Shown here piece after piece: positions 52,411 through 59,706 of a stretch of 59,706 nucleotides of DNA; the stretch's first letter is position 1, and each line of letters starts with the position of its first letter. The position numbers were made by a program, and so were the translations under genes. The notes under the pieces are model-generated. The model was not told the origin of the DNA and did no database searches. It saw nothing but the letters and a program-made list of their open reading frames with translations. Origin of the DNA: Vitreoscilla stercoraria DSM 513 (lineage in GTDB: Bacteria > Pseudomonadota > Gammaproteobacteria > Burkholderiales > Neisseriaceae); NCBI RefSeq assembly GCF_000382305.1, contig NZ_KB908033.1, positions 1 through 59,706 of the forward strand, written 5' to 3'.

Positions 52411-52422
52411 CACGGCTTCTAT

Positions 52423-52517
52423 GGCGGGTCTCCTCGCATGGTTTTTTGAAGCAACGGGTCAGGGGCGGAAGCCAGCAGCCCACTTTGAAGTCGCCAGTGC
52501 CGAGGGTCGGGCTCGCC
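52423..52517 (+). ncRNA. ffs: 4.5S signal recognition particle RNA
   Basis: About 95 bases. The conserved SRP core GGGTCAGGGGCGGAAG (from 52458) is followed by CCAGCAGCCC, the binding site for Ffh. The ends GGCGGGTC (52423-52430) and GGGCTCGCC (52509-52517) pair to close the long hairpin. The RNA joins Ffh to target signal-bearing nascent proteins to the membrane. A promoter sits just upstream and a strong terminator just downstream. Confidence 0.93.
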
Positions 52518-52524
52518 ACCTTAT

Positions 52525-52560
52525 TAAAAAAAGCCGTTCTGCTTACAGGACGGCTTTTTT
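52525..52560 (+). terminator. ffs terminator containing a DUS-like arm
   Basis: Stem AAGCCGTTCTG (52531-52541) and CAGGACGGCTT with loop CTTA, then TTTTT. The second arm reads TTACAGGACGGC, one base off the local repeat. Confidence 0.9.
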
Positions 52561-52692
52561 GCATGCTCAATACCATTTTCACAGCATAAAAGCACTGACC
52601 TATCACGTCAATTCTCGTATGATTCACCTTGCTATGTTGAGACTTCATCAACGTAGCCATCACGATAAAACATTCATAGAGAGATTTTACCA

Positions 52693-53787
52693 ATGGATAT
52701 TACTGCTGCAGTCACTGCCGCCCAAGGCGCAGAATTTGAATTACAAACGGTACAATTAGGCGAACCCAGTGCTGATGAAGTTTTGATTCGTGTTGTTGCC
52801 TCTGGTGTATGTCATACCGATGCCGTTGCTCGTGATTTGGCCATTGCACCGTTACCTGCGGTATTAGGTCATGAAGGTTCAGGTGTTATTGAAGCCATAG
52901 GCAGCAATGTTCGTGGCCTAGAAGTTGGCGATCATGTGGTATTGTCATTTGCCCATTGTGGTGAATGTGAAATGTGCTTGTCAGGTCACCCGACTTCTTG
53001 TTTGGAATTCAATCCTTTAAATTTTGGTGGTTGCAACCACGACCACACTCACCGCATTCACCAACACGGTAAGCCTTTATCCACCTTCTTTGGTCAATCT
53101 TCTTTTGGCACTTACGCCATTGCCCACCAACGCAATGCAGTCAAAGTAGATAAAGATGTGGATTTGGCATTATTAGGTCCTTTGGGCTGTGGCATCCAAA
53201 CAGGCGCAGGCACCGTATTAAACCGCCTAAAACCTGAATTTGGTTCTTCGATTGTGATTTATGGCGCAGGTGCGGTGGGTTTGAGTGCTTTGATGGCTGC
53301 TAAAATCATGAATTGCAAACACATTATTGCTGTCGATATCCATGATAACCGCTTGGAAATGGCGCAAAAATTGGGTGCAACAGCAGTAATCAATGGCAAA
53401 ACCGAAGCCGATGTGGTCGCAAAAATCAAAGAAATCACAGGCGGCGGCAGCCATTACGCCGTTGAAACCACAGGCGTACCACCTGTTGTAACTCAAGCTT
53501 TGCAAGCGTTACGTCCATTGGGTACTTGTGCGATTGTCGGCATCACGCCCAAAATGGAAATCGATGTGTTCACCGATATTATGGCAGAAGGCAAATCCAT
53601 GATAGGAGTGATTGAAGGCGATGCCATTGCCAAAACCTTCATTCCCAATTTGGTGGATTATTACAAAAAAGGTCTGTTCCCATTTGATCAATTGGTACAA
53701 TTTTTTGAATTTGACCAAATCAATGAAGCCTTTGAAGCCTCTGCCAATGGTTCGGTCATCAAGCCTATTTTGCGCATCCACAAATAA
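52693..53787 (+). CDS. zinc aryl-alcohol dehydrogenase (XylB/AreB-like)
   Basis: A 364-residue NAD-dependent medium-chain alcohol dehydrogenase. Catalytic zinc ligands are Cys40 (GVCHTD), His60 with Glu61 (GHEGSGV) and the Cys in LGPLGCGIQTGAG. The structural zinc has Cys89, Cys92, Cys95 and Cys103. The cofactor loop is GAGAVGLSALMAAK. The NFGG and STFFGQSSFGTYA parts match benzyl/aryl alcohol dehydrogenases. A His-rich loop (about residues 115-124, NHDHTHRIHQ) is unusual. It probably interconverts aromatic alcohols and aldehydes. Downstream lies a convergent IclR gene. Confidence 0.88.
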   Translation: MDITAAVTAAQGAEFELQTVQLGEPSADEVLIRVVASGVCHTDAVARDLAIAPLPAVLGHEGSGVIEAIGSNVRGLEVGDHVVLSFAHCGECEMCLSGHPTSCLEFNPLNFGGCNHDHTHRIHQHGKPLSTFFGQSSFGTYAIAHQRNAVKVDKDVDLALLGPLGCGIQTGAGTVLNRLKPEFGSSIVIYGAGAVGLSALMAAKIMNCKHIIAVDIHDNRLEMAQKLGATAVINGKTEADVVAKIKEITGGGSHYAVETTGVPPVVTQALQALRPLGTCAIVGITPKMEIDVFTDIMAEGKSMIGVIEGDAIAKTFIPNLVDYYKKGLFPFDQLVQFFEFDQINEAFEASANGSVIKPILRIHK

Positions 53788-53802
53788 GCACAGCTAGCAT
53801 CC

Positions 53803-53835
53803 ATAAGCGTCCTGTAAAGTTTACAGGACGCTTAT
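53803..53835. terminator. DUS-like inverted repeat, bidirectional terminator
   Basis: Arms ATAAGCGTCCTGTAAA (53803-53818) and TTTACAGGACGCTTAT (53820-53835), between the convergent alcohol dehydrogenase and IclR genes. Confidence 0.9.
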
Positions 53836-53853
53836 TTGACTTTGAATGCCCCG

Positions 53854-54600
53854 CTAACCAATCAAATAACGGCTCATTGCTTGAGTCGATTTTTTCAATT
53901 GCTGCATCGGATCGCTGTCTAATTGAACCGCAATTTGTTGCGGACGACCCAAACAAGTCACCACATACAATAAATCCCCATTGGCATCAAAAACAGGTGC
54001 GGCAATGGCATTGATGCCCGCCATCATTTCCCCTTCCACCACACTGACACCAGATGCCAAAATCGCTTTTTTATGCGGTTCAAATTCTTCTAGCGAACAA
54101 AAACCTTCTTGCTCCGCCAGTTGCCGCCAATGTGATTTGTCCAAATAAGTGGCAAACACGCGTCCTGTAGCCGAACGAAACAAAGGCATCAAAGACCCTA
54201 CTTTCGCACCAATAGGCACGCCAAATTCATCGTCCCAAAATTGCACAACCAAAGGTCCTAAAGCCGTCCAACGTGTCACTTGCAAATAACCGCTGACACT
54301 GTTTTTCAAACTTTGTAATTGTGGTTGTAACAATTGCAAAGCATCCGTTCGCCGTGTGGCTGCCAAACCCAAAGACAAAGCCTTATCACCCAACACATAC
54401 AAACCTTTTTCAGTTTGCTTGGCATAATCATAACGCACCAAACTGACCAAGTAGCGGTGTGCTTTTGCAGGCGGCATATGCGCTTGTTGTGCCACCTCTT
54501 TCAACATCAACGGCATGGCAGCCTCTACCAAAACATTCAAAACACTCAAACCAACTTCTAACGACTGTACGCCATGGCTGTTTTTGTTTTTATCTTCCAT
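53854..54600 (-). CDS. IclR-family transcriptional regulator
   Basis: A 248-residue regulator: winged helix (VQSLEVGLSVLNVLVEAAMPLMLKEVAQQAHMPPAKAHRYLVSL in parts, residues 11-55) and a C-terminal ligand-binding domain with FRSATGRVFATYL and INAIAAPVFDANGDLLYVV. It is divergent from the fumarylacetoacetase gene with about 130 bases between. In Pseudomonas, an IclR protein (HmgR) controls homogentisate genes, so control of the adjacent fah unit is likely. Confidence 0.92.
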   Translation of the reverse strand: MEDKNKNSHGVQSLEVGLSVLNVLVEAAMPLMLKEVAQQAHMPPAKAHRYLVSLVRYDYAKQTEKGLYVLGDKALSLGLAATRRTDALQLLQPQLQSLKNSVSGYLQVTRWTALGPLVVQFWDDEFGVPIGAKVGSLMPLFRSATGRVFATYLDKSHWRQLAEQEGFCSLEEFEPHKKAILASGVSVVEGEMMAGINAIAAPVFDANGDLLYVVTCLGRPQQIAVQLDSDPMQQLKKSTQAMSRYLIG

Positions 54601-54730
54601 ATCTCTTCCATCTTTAAAATTACACTATGCATAATTAAATAACAATTTGCGTAATTTTTCCAGTGACTATATGATAATCCGTAGAAATAAAACCAATCAC
54701 ACCCATTTGTTGCCACAGGATAAAGCCATT

Positions 54731-55990
54731 ATGAATTTGAATTTGCGTTCTTTTTTAAACATTGCACCCGACAGCGATTTTTCTATGCACAATTTGCCTT
54801 ATGGTGTTTTTTGCCCACCACAACAATCTGCACGTGTTGGTGTCGCCATTGGGGAATATGTATTGGATTTGTCGGTTTTAGAAACCGCAGGCTTGTTACC
54901 TATCCACACTCAACCACCTGTTTTCAAACAAGACAGTTTGAATGCCTTCATTGAATTGGGCGCAGGTGCATGGCAAGATTTACGGGACCGCTTACAAGAA
55001 ATTTTATCCCACGATTGCCCTGATTTGCGCGACAACGCCACTTTGCGCAAACACGCTTTGCGTCTACAAAGCGACGTCACCATGTTATTGCCTGTGAAGA
55101 TTGGTGGCTATACCGATTTTTATTCATCCAAAGAACACGCTTACAACGTCGGCTGCATGTTTCGTGATCCTGCCAATGCATTATTGCCCAATTGGAGCGA
55201 ATTGCCTGTCGGTTATAACGGCCGCGCCAGTTCAGTCGTGGTCAGCGGCACCGACATCGTTCGTCCTAATGGGCAAATCAAACTGCCCAATACAGAACGC
55301 CCGATTTTCAGTGCTTGTCGCAAATTAGATTTTGAATTGGAAACAGGTTTTATCGTTGGCAAAGCCACCGCTTTGGGTGATGCCATCGCTTTACAGGACG
55401 CACCATCCCACATTTTTGGCATGGTCTTACTCAATGATTGGTCTGCGCGTGACATCCAACAATGGGAATACGTGCCATTAGGTCCTTTCAATGCCAAAAC
55501 ATTTGCCACATCCATCAGCCCTTGGGTCGTGACCATGGCAGCTTTAGAACCATTCAAACAGGCAACGCCCATTCAAGAACCGAAACCATTGGATTATTTA
55601 TCCACTTGCGAACAATACACATTTGACATTGATTTACAGGTCGCCTTAAGCATAGACAATGACGAAACCATCTTGGCCAATACCAATTTCAAATATTTGT
55701 ATTGGAGCATGGCGCAACAATTAACCCACCATACTTCAGGTGGTTGCAATGTTGAAATTGGCGATTTGATGGGTTCAGGAACGATTTCAGGCGCAGAAAA
55801 ATACGAGCGTGGCAGCATGTTGGAATTGACATGGAACAATACTGAACCATTCTTATTAAACAATGGCTTAAATCGTGGCTTTTTAGAAGATGGCGACACG
55901 GTCATCATGCGTGGCGTGGCGCAAAAAGACGGCATCCGTGTTGGTTTTGGCGACGTGCGTGGCTGTGTTTTGCCTGCCAAAACTCTCTAA
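54731..55990 (+). CDS. fahA: fumarylacetoacetase
   Basis: A 419-residue cytoplasmic hydrolase that splits fumarylacetoacetate into fumarate and acetoacetate, the last step of tyrosine/homogentisate degradation. Family blocks: YTDFYSSKEHAYNVGCMFRD (catalytic His and metal ligand region), FELETGFIVG, DWSARDIQQWEYVPLGPFNAKTF (in parts) and GDLMGSGTISG. I chose the ATG at 54731 (MNLNLRSFL), which matches the family length. It is followed after 49 bases by the VOC gene. hmgA and maiA are absent here. Confidence 0.93.
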   Translation: MNLNLRSFLNIAPDSDFSMHNLPYGVFCPPQQSARVGVAIGEYVLDLSVLETAGLLPIHTQPPVFKQDSLNAFIELGAGAWQDLRDRLQEILSHDCPDLRDNATLRKHALRLQSDVTMLLPVKIGGYTDFYSSKEHAYNVGCMFRDPANALLPNWSELPVGYNGRASSVVVSGTDIVRPNGQIKLPNTERPIFSACRKLDFELETGFIVGKATALGDAIALQDAPSHIFGMVLLNDWSARDIQQWEYVPLGPFNAKTFATSISPWVVTMAALEPFKQATPIQEPKPLDYLSTCEQYTFDIDLQVALSIDNDETILANTNFKYLYWSMAQQLTHHTSGGCNVEIGDLMGSGTISGAEKYERGSMLELTWNNTEPFLLNNGLNRGFLEDGDTVIMRGVAQKDGIRVGFGDVRGCVLPAKTL

Positions 55991-56039
55991 ATTCAGCCTC
56001 AAAAACGAAAAAAAACAATCTCTACAAAGGAGTCACAAC

Positions 56040-56588
56040 ATGAATTTTCAAATTGAAAAAATCCACCATGTCGCATATCGCTGTAAAAATGCCAAACAAA
56101 CTGCGGCTTGGTATAAAGAAATGTTGGGCATGGATTTTATCTTGGCATTTGCCGAAGACCACGTGCCATCGACCAAAGCATTTGATCCATATATGCACAT
56201 TTTCTTAGATGCAGGCAATGGCAATGTTTTGGCTTTTTTTGAATTGCCGCATCAACCAGAAATGGGACGAGATGAAAACAGCCCCAAATGGGTACAACAT
56301 TTGGCTTTGAAAGTGGCAGACCGCAATGCTTTAATCGCCGCCAAAGACCATTTAGAAAGCCATGGTATTGAAGTGTTGGGCATCACCAATCATGGTATTT
56401 TTCATTCGATTTATTTCTTTGATCCCAATGGTCATCGCTTAGAATTGACGTATGACGATGAAAAAGCAGCCGCAAAAATTGCCCAAATTACCGAGCAAAT
56501 GAAGCAAGAAATGTTGGATGAATGGGATGCAACCAAACGTGCACCACACCATACCCAATTTTTACATGCTGAAGAGTTTGGCTCATAA
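56040..56588 (+). CDS. VOC-superfamily metalloenzyme
   Basis: A 182-residue glyoxalase/extradiol-type protein. The metal triad is likely His10 (HHVAYRC), His87 (WVQHLALKV) and Glu135 (GHRLELTYD). The ATG at 56040 has a strong ribosome site (AAAGGAG). It follows fahA in one unit and a VOC gene of this type accompanies homogentisate clusters in some Gammaproteobacteria. The reaction is not known; a role in aromatic ring cleavage products or isomerisation is inferred. Confidence 0.85.
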   Translation: MNFQIEKIHHVAYRCKNAKQTAAWYKEMLGMDFILAFAEDHVPSTKAFDPYMHIFLDAGNGNVLAFFELPHQPEMGRDENSPKWVQHLALKVADRNALIAAKDHLESHGIEVLGITNHGIFHSIYFFDPNGHRLELTYDDEKAAAKIAQITEQMKQEMLDEWDATKRAPHHTQFLHAEEFGS

Positions 56589-56606
56589 AGATTGCCAATA
56601 TCATCT

Positions 56607-56637
56607 CAAGCGTCCTGTAAATCTTACAGGATGCTTG
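56607..56637. terminator. DUS-like inverted repeat, terminator
   Basis: Arms CAAGCGTCCTGTAA (56607-56620) and TTACAGGATGCTTG (56624-56637), one mismatch, 19 bases after the VOC gene. Confidence 0.85.
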
Positions 56638-56752
56638 ATGTGTTGGCTATGGTCTGAACGACATAAAATACATTTTTAATACATCAACGTGGGAATTAAT
56701 CAGATTTTTGCATGTCTTCCATTCATTTGCATCATATCGACCGACTATCATC

Positions 56753-57325
56753 ATGATTCAAATTCTTGACAAGATTCATCAATCCGATGCTTTGTTTGTG
56801 GCACTCAAAAATTTTCTCAGCAAGATTGATCAAACCTTACCGCCCAACAAAAATGTAAAACTGTTTTTGTTTGGTGGCATGTTGGTATATTTGTACACAG
56901 GTTTAGAACGCTCTTACTATATTGAAGGCGAATTCAATCAAAAAGTCTATATTCCAGATGGTTTAAATTGGCTCTACACCCATCACACAGGTCAAGAAAA
57001 ACAAATTCGCTTCAATAAAAATGACAACAGTCGCTTTAATTTGCTTCACCAAAACTATTTACAGGACGCTCAAATTATTCCTTTTACTCATCTGAAACAC
57101 ATGCAAGTGTATGCTTTAAGCCCTGTTGATGTTTGTGTCAGTAAAATCGCCCGCCTTTCTTTAATCGATATCGAAGATATACAATTGTTGGTCAAAACAG
57201 GTCTTTGTAGTCCTCAAAGCATAGAGCAGCGTGCCAAAGAAGCATCCAGCGACTATATTGGCGATTTGAGTCAATTTCATACCAATCTTAATTTGGCCAT
57301 CCACTATGCTCGCCTTACCAAATAA
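56753..57325 (+). CDS. DUF6036-type nucleotidyltransferase-like protein
   Basis: A 190-residue soluble protein. KLFLFGGMLVYLYTGLERS (about residues 35-53) and SPVDVCVSKIARLSLIDIEDIQLLV (about 123-147) match the pattern of DUF6036 and AbiEii-like nucleotidyltransferase folds, in which a GG helix and a K-x3-R...D-x2-D segment recur. Some members are toxins, but no antitoxin gene adjoins it. I chose the ATG at 56753 (MIQILDK); the ribosome site is poor. A DUS-like copy is embedded (57058-57070). Function is uncertain. Confidence 0.65.
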   Translation: MIQILDKIHQSDALFVALKNFLSKIDQTLPPNKNVKLFLFGGMLVYLYTGLERSYYIEGEFNQKVYIPDGLNWLYTHHTGQEKQIRFNKNDNSRFNLLHQNYLQDAQIIPFTHLKHMQVYALSPVDVCVSKIARLSLIDIEDIQLLVKTGLCSPQSIEQRAKEASSDYIGDLSQFHTNLNLAIHYARLTK

Positions 57326-57458
57326 ACAGTATCAAGACTTTGCATCCAGATTTGATTAAAAACTCTTCGGTTTCCACACCACATCAATACGGCTACAACG
57401 CCTTTTCATGTAGAATGTTTGGTTACTTTTTACAGCTTAATAAGCACATCGCACAAAC

Positions 57459-59348
57459 ATGAATATTTTTTACGAAGAGTCTGGCCAATTCAAACTTGCT
57501 CACATCGTCCAAAAAAACGATACCACTTATCAAGTGGATACTCAGTTTGGCAAACGTACCAAGATCAAGACCAACAATGTGTTTTTAGAATTTGATGGCG
57601 ATATGGCGCAATTCATGCAACAAGCCGAAGCCCATCGAGATGACATTGATACCGACTTATTATGGGAAGTTTGTGGCGATGCCGAATTAAGTGCAGAAGA
57701 CATTGCAATCGATTATTTTGGCGGCAAACCCAGCAAATCACAATTGGCAGGTACTTATTTGGCTTTGTATGCCGCACCCGCTTATTTCTACAAAAAAGCC
57801 AAAGGCATTTTCAAAGCTGCACCTGAAGAAACTTTAAAACAAGCTTTGGCTGCCATTGAACGTAAGAAACAACAAGAAGCACAAATGGCAGCATGGTCGG
57901 AAAGCTTACAGGCCGGTCAATTGCCAGAAGCCATTGCTGCGGATATCAAAACCATTTTATACGCGCCTGACAAACAAACCCTAACTTACAAAGCTTTCCA
58001 ACACGCTTGTGAGCAAAGCAAAAAAAATCCTTTGCAATTGGCGCAACATATTGGTGCGGTCACATCGATACCACAATATTTGCAAGATGGTTTTGAATTT
58101 GAATACTTCAAAAAAGGCACAGGTTTTCCAGACATGCCCGTGCCTGCCAATCCTCTCAACTTGCCTATTAACACCACCATCAAAGCGTTTTCCATTGATG
58201 ATGCAGAAACCACCGAAGTGGATGATGCTTTGTCAGTACAACATTTGGAAAATGGTCATACCCGCATCGGTATTCATATTGCCGCCCCAAGCATTGCCAT
58301 TCAAGCGGACGATGCCATGGAAAAAAATATTTTCCAACGCCTCTCGACAGTTTATTTTCCTGGCAACAAAATCACCATGCTGCCTGAAAATTGGGTACAA
58401 GCTTTTAGCCTAGACGAAGGCAAAACAGTCCCAGCTTTGAGCATTTATTTTGATGTTGATGAAGCATGGCAAGTAACTAGCCAAGAAACCGTTTTGGAAC
58501 AAGTAGATATTCAAACCAATTTGCGTATTCAAAACATCGAACCTTTATTCAACCATGAACAAGGCACCGATTTAACCCACGACGACCAAGAAGCTTTCGC
58601 ACACCACCATGACATGGTGTATTTGTTGCAATTGGCGATTGAATTGCAAAAACAACGCAATAAATACGATCCAACCCGCGCGAAACAATACGATTACAGC
58701 ATTGTATTAAACGATGATGATACCGTTGCCATTTCTACGCGCGAACGTGGTTCTCCTATTGACACTTTGGTGTCTGAAATGATGATTTTGGCCAACAGTA
58801 CTTGGGCAAAAATGTTGCACGAAAACGAATATGCGGGCATTTTCCGCGTACAACCTGCAGGTAAAGTGCGTTTTAGCACACAATCTGAAAGCCATATCGG
58901 CATGGGTGTTGAGCATTATGCATGGTGTACCTCGCCATTGCGTCGTGCCACAGATTATTTTAACCAACGCCAATTGCTCAGTATTATTTTACCCGAACAA
59001 TTTACAGCTCGTTTTGCGATGCAATCGAGCGATGTGTTTGCTTTGATGCGCGATTTTGATACCACTTACGGTGCTTATGCAGATTTTCAGCGCAAAATGG
59101 AAAGTTATTGGAGCTTGGTATACATCCAGCAACAAGACATTCGCCATTTAAAAGCCACCGTTTTAAAAGAAGATTTAGTACGCATCGAAGGTTTACCATT
59201 GATGGGTCGTGCAATCGGCATTCCTGTTTGTATGCCACGTTCACGAGCATGGTTAAATATCACTGGTATTCAATTACCACAACAACATATCAGCTTGAAT
59301 TTCAATAAATTCATTCACAGTCCCGAGGATGAAGTCCAACCTGTTTAA
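57459..59348 (+). CDS. RNB-domain exoribonuclease (RNase II family)
   Basis: A 629-residue 3'-5' exoribonuclease. The RNB catalytic block AFSIDDAETTEVDDALSV has Asp247, Asp248, Asp255 and Asp256, and IGIHIAAPSIAI follows. YAWCTSPLRRATDYFNQRQL is the conserved C-terminal part of RNB. The N-terminal part (about 1-180) lacks obvious cold-shock domains, unlike E. coli RNase R or RNase II; a C-terminal S1-like barrel is short or diverged. It degrades unstructured RNA in the cytoplasm. A DUS-type terminator follows. Confidence 0.9.
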   Translation: MNIFYEESGQFKLAHIVQKNDTTYQVDTQFGKRTKIKTNNVFLEFDGDMAQFMQQAEAHRDDIDTDLLWEVCGDAELSAEDIAIDYFGGKPSKSQLAGTYLALYAAPAYFYKKAKGIFKAAPEETLKQALAAIERKKQQEAQMAAWSESLQAGQLPEAIAADIKTILYAPDKQTLTYKAFQHACEQSKKNPLQLAQHIGAVTSIPQYLQDGFEFEYFKKGTGFPDMPVPANPLNLPINTTIKAFSIDDAETTEVDDALSVQHLENGHTRIGIHIAAPSIAIQADDAMEKNIFQRLSTVYFPGNKITMLPENWVQAFSLDEGKTVPALSIYFDVDEAWQVTSQETVLEQVDIQTNLRIQNIEPLFNHEQGTDLTHDDQEAFAHHHDMVYLLQLAIELQKQRNKYDPTRAKQYDYSIVLNDDDTVAISTRERGSPIDTLVSEMMILANSTWAKMLHENEYAGIFRVQPAGKVRFSTQSESHIGMGVEHYAWCTSPLRRATDYFNQRQLLSIILPEQFTARFAMQSSDVFALMRDFDTTYGAYADFQRKMESYWSLVYIQQQDIRHLKATVLKEDLVRIEGLPLMGRAIGIPVCMPRSRAWLNITGIQLPQQHISLNFNKFIHSPEDEVQPV

Positions 59349-59371
59349 TCAGATACTGAGCATCTAAAACC

Positions 59372-59406
59372 AACAAGCGTCCTGTAAAGTTTACAGGACG
59401 CTTGTT
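59372..59406. terminator. DUS-like inverted repeat, terminator
   Basis: Arms AACAAGCGTCCTGTAAA (59372-59388) and TTTACAGGACGCTTGTT (59390-59406), perfect, 23 bases after the RNB gene. Confidence 0.92.
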
Positions 59407-59450
59407 TATGTGAATGTGTATTATATTTAAAGCTATCTTTAAGAATGAAT

Positions 59451-59480
59451 AAAGCCCTGATACGTTTGCATCAGGGCTTT
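59451..59480 (-). terminator. rRNA operon terminator
   Basis: Stem AAAGCCCTGAT and ATCAGGGCTTT (reading either strand) just beyond the 5S gene on the minus strand, followed by AT-rich sequence. Confidence 0.9.
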
Positions 59481-59490
59481 AGAATGGGGC

Positions 59491-59605
59491 GTTTGACGAT
59501 GACCTACTTTCACATGGGTAATCCACACTATCATCGGCGCTAAGTCGTTTCACGGTCCTGTTCGGGATGGGAAGGCGTGGGACCAACTCGCTATGGTCGT
59601 CAAAC
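59491..59605 (-). rRNA. rrf: 5S rRNA
   Basis: About 115 bases. The minus strand contains the universal 5S core CCCATCCCGAACAGGACCGT and the ends GTTTGACGACC and GGTCATCGTCAAAC, which pair as helix I. It is the last gene of a second minus-strand rRNA operon. Confidence 0.96.
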
Positions 59606-59706
59606 ATAAACTTTAAAATCAGAAAGCCGTCTGTGTTACAGAGCTTTGAAATAGGGCTGTATTATACTGTCTATTTCAATCTTAATCAACTGGGTAATAA
59701 TTGTAT
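59606..59706 (-). other. 23S-5S spacer
   Basis: The remaining bases to the window edge are AT-rich spacer of the rRNA operon. No 23S sequence is recognisable here. Confidence 0.7.

Noticed and set aside
52382..52759. A 125-codon open frame over the ffs region
   Set aside because: It overlaps the 4.5S RNA, its terminator and the start of the alcohol dehydrogenase; it is not protein coding.
471..59406. The repeated hairpins as CRISPR repeats, insertion sequence ends or REP elements
   Set aside because: They are single inverted pairs at gene ends with no regular spacers, no transposase and no target duplications; the word also occurs inside genes. DUS fits better.

Overview
This looks like a chromosomal segment from a member of the Neisseriaceae (Betaproteobacteria) with moderately low GC. 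Three things point there: the 16S fragment at the left edge, the gene content (mlaFEDCBA, lptD-surA-pdxA, amgK, short-form hisG, fetB-like receptor), and above all a very abundant repeat, AAGCGTCCTGTAAA. That repeat has the architecture of a neisserial DNA uptake sequence (DUS) but is not a dialect I can name. A Vitreoscilla-like environmental genus would fit, but this is inference.

The window lies between two rRNA operons in the same (minus) orientation. The first bases are the 5' end of a 16S gene with its leader, boxA and promoter. The last bases are a 5S gene with its terminator and the 23S-5S spacer.

Layout: 0.6-3.5 kb holds two small hypothetical genes, prfB with its programmed +1 frameshift, and an exported WG-repeat protein. 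4-5.4 kb holds an AGCS amino acid symporter. 5.5-10.7 kb is a divergent vanillate locus (vanA-vanB to the right; aromatic acid MFS carrier, alpha/beta hydrolase and a VanR-like regulator to the left) with two VanO-like operators in the divergent promoter. 10.7-12.3 kb holds a cardiolipin synthase. 12.8-15.8 kb is an alkanesulfonate monooxygenase with two binding proteins but no permease. 15.9-17.8 kb holds a lone OLD-family ATPase/nuclease, a possible defence gene. 17.9-20 kb is metG. 20-25.4 kb is the mla phospholipid transport operon followed by a hypothetical gene, fadM and a TlpA-like thioredoxin. 25.5-29.8 kb is lptD-surA-pdxA, with amgK divergent.

31-46 kb carries housekeeping genes: purine permease, ABC-2 exporter, bolA-like gene, murA, SCO1, PLP deaminase, hisG with a structured leader or small RNA, LprI-like protein, Fur-controlled iron receptor, HxlR/racemase pair, DUF896 protein, pirin, a glycosyltransferase, purB, xseB and ispA. 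46.4-49.2 kb has a duplicated polyamine-type binding lipoprotein with a shared 5' leader hairpin. 49.2-51.3 kb is an AT-rich accessory stretch. 51.4-59.3 kb holds an SDR, the 4.5S RNA gene (ffs), an aryl-alcohol dehydrogenase, an IclR regulator, fumarylacetoacetase, a VOC enzyme, a DUF6036-type protein and an RNB ribonuclease.

Cross-cutting themes: most transcription units end in an inverted pair of the DUS-like repeat, which doubles as a terminator. Aromatic-compound genes occur in two separate clusters. Five solute-binding protein genes lie here without any partner permease.
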